Shown here: one piece after another, positions 63,690 to 64,000 of the stretch | Numbering within the stretch: position 1 is the stretch's first letter | How the letters are laid out: each line of letters begins with the position of its first letter | Assembly: GCA_963575745.1 (NCBI GenBank) | Contig: CAUYUJ010017812.1 | Coordinates: 62,001 to 126,000, forward strand | Reading direction: 5' to 3' | From: Prorocentrum cordatum | Lineage: Eukaryota > Sar > Dinophyceae > Prorocentrales > Prorocentraceae | DNA length: 64,000 nt | The notes under the pieces: generated by a model | Told to the model about the DNA's origin: nothing | Seen by the model: the letters and a program-made list of their open reading frames with translations, nothing else | Database searches by the model: none | Position numbers and translations under genes: made by a program

Positions 63690-64000
63690 GGCGCGATGCT
63701 CAGCTGCGGGTGGGTGCTGGCTAGTACCAGGGCGAAATGAGCAGGTGGATGCGCTGGAAAGCTGGAGCCAGAAGACTGCGGCAGCAGCAGGCCTGGGCGC
63801 AGCGCCGGCCAGGACGAAGCCGCGAACGGGAAGCCCAACCCACAAGCAACAAGAAACGATGCCACGAGAGACCACGGGACCACCCGAGCAGCCCCGCAGA
63901 GCGCCCGCGCCACAGGCCACGGCCAACCACAAGAGCCGGCCAGGCCGCCAGGGCCACCCCACGGAAGGCCGCGCCGACCCGCGCAAAACGCCAAACACAG
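63690..64000 (-). other. Family-2 5' leader (window edge)
   Basis: GC-rich sequence upstream of gag on the minus strand. The frame is open to the window end with a Trp/Gly/Cys-rich translation lacking similarity, so it is more likely leader or A1 repeat. No A1 match to the 58-kb end was seen by eye, and the true left end may lie outside. Confidence 0.4.

Noticed and set aside
1-64000. tRNA, rRNA or ordinary host genes
   Set aside because: No conserved rRNA segments, tRNA-like cloverleaf or recognisable housekeeping protein was seen by eye; a tRNA and Pfam scan would be needed to exclude them fully.

Overview
The window looks like nuclear DNA of a GC-rich dinoflagellate. The evidence is four or more DIRS-like tyrosine-recombinase (YR) retrotransposons, large GC-rich tandem arrays, and short sequences upstream of several ORFs that resemble the dinoflagellate spliced leader. 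I see no host gene, rRNA, tRNA or CRISPR array. The species assignment is inference. Almost everything is mobile-element DNA, nested and duplicated.

Layout. (1) 1-2465: minisatellite plus 3'-end debris of a DIRS-like element; 635-2465 is repeated inverted at 6187-8013. (2) 2666-18931: a DIRS-like element ('family 1') whose gag is split at codon 119 by a second 14.2-kb DIRS-like element ('nested element', 3461-17659). The nested element has split direct repeats (A1 ... B1-A2-B2), about 8 kb of arrays, then pol (RT, RNase H and a DLFA/PP-type C-terminal domain), a Cys/His-tailed Gag-like protein and a YR. (3) 18932-22983: pol and YR of another family ('family-2-like') joined to family 1 as a chimera, ending in a B1-A2-B2 terminus. 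(4) 22991-27673: a Merlin/ISXO2-type DNA transposon with about 97-bp inverted terminal repeats, an 8-bp target duplication and a transposase fused to an OTU cysteine-protease domain. (5) 27728-29972: decayed YR gene and B1-A2-B2 end of a third DIRS-like element. (6) 30228-37315: a diverged nested-type left end followed by long arrays. (7) 37316-54156: second copy of (2), with a second Merlin-OTU transposon inserted at 41243-45774; the matching empty site survives at 10596-10603. Family 1 continues with an intact pol (to 56040) and a YR truncated at about 57235. (8) 57236-64000, minus strand: the best-preserved element ('family 2'), with gag, pol and a YR carrying one internal TGA.

How the genes work together. 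In family 1 and family 2, gag and pol lie in the same frame separated by a single TGA, which suggests readthrough or a related way of making Gag-Pol. RT and RNase H would copy the RNA. The YR would integrate a circular intermediate without a target-site duplication, which fits the exact rejoining of the family-1 gag frame around the nested element. YR ORFs are preceded by spliced-leader-like motifs, suggesting that they are, or once were, separate trans-spliced units. The Merlin elements move independently by a DDE transposase; their OTU domain could act on ubiquitin conjugates, but its role is unknown.

In the nested element and the Merlin element, the two copies carry different inactivating lesions. 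ORFs are open in many frames because the DNA is GC-rich, so I list only those with recognisable family motifs or conserved context. A collapsed or chimeric assembly is a real alternative for some large duplications.
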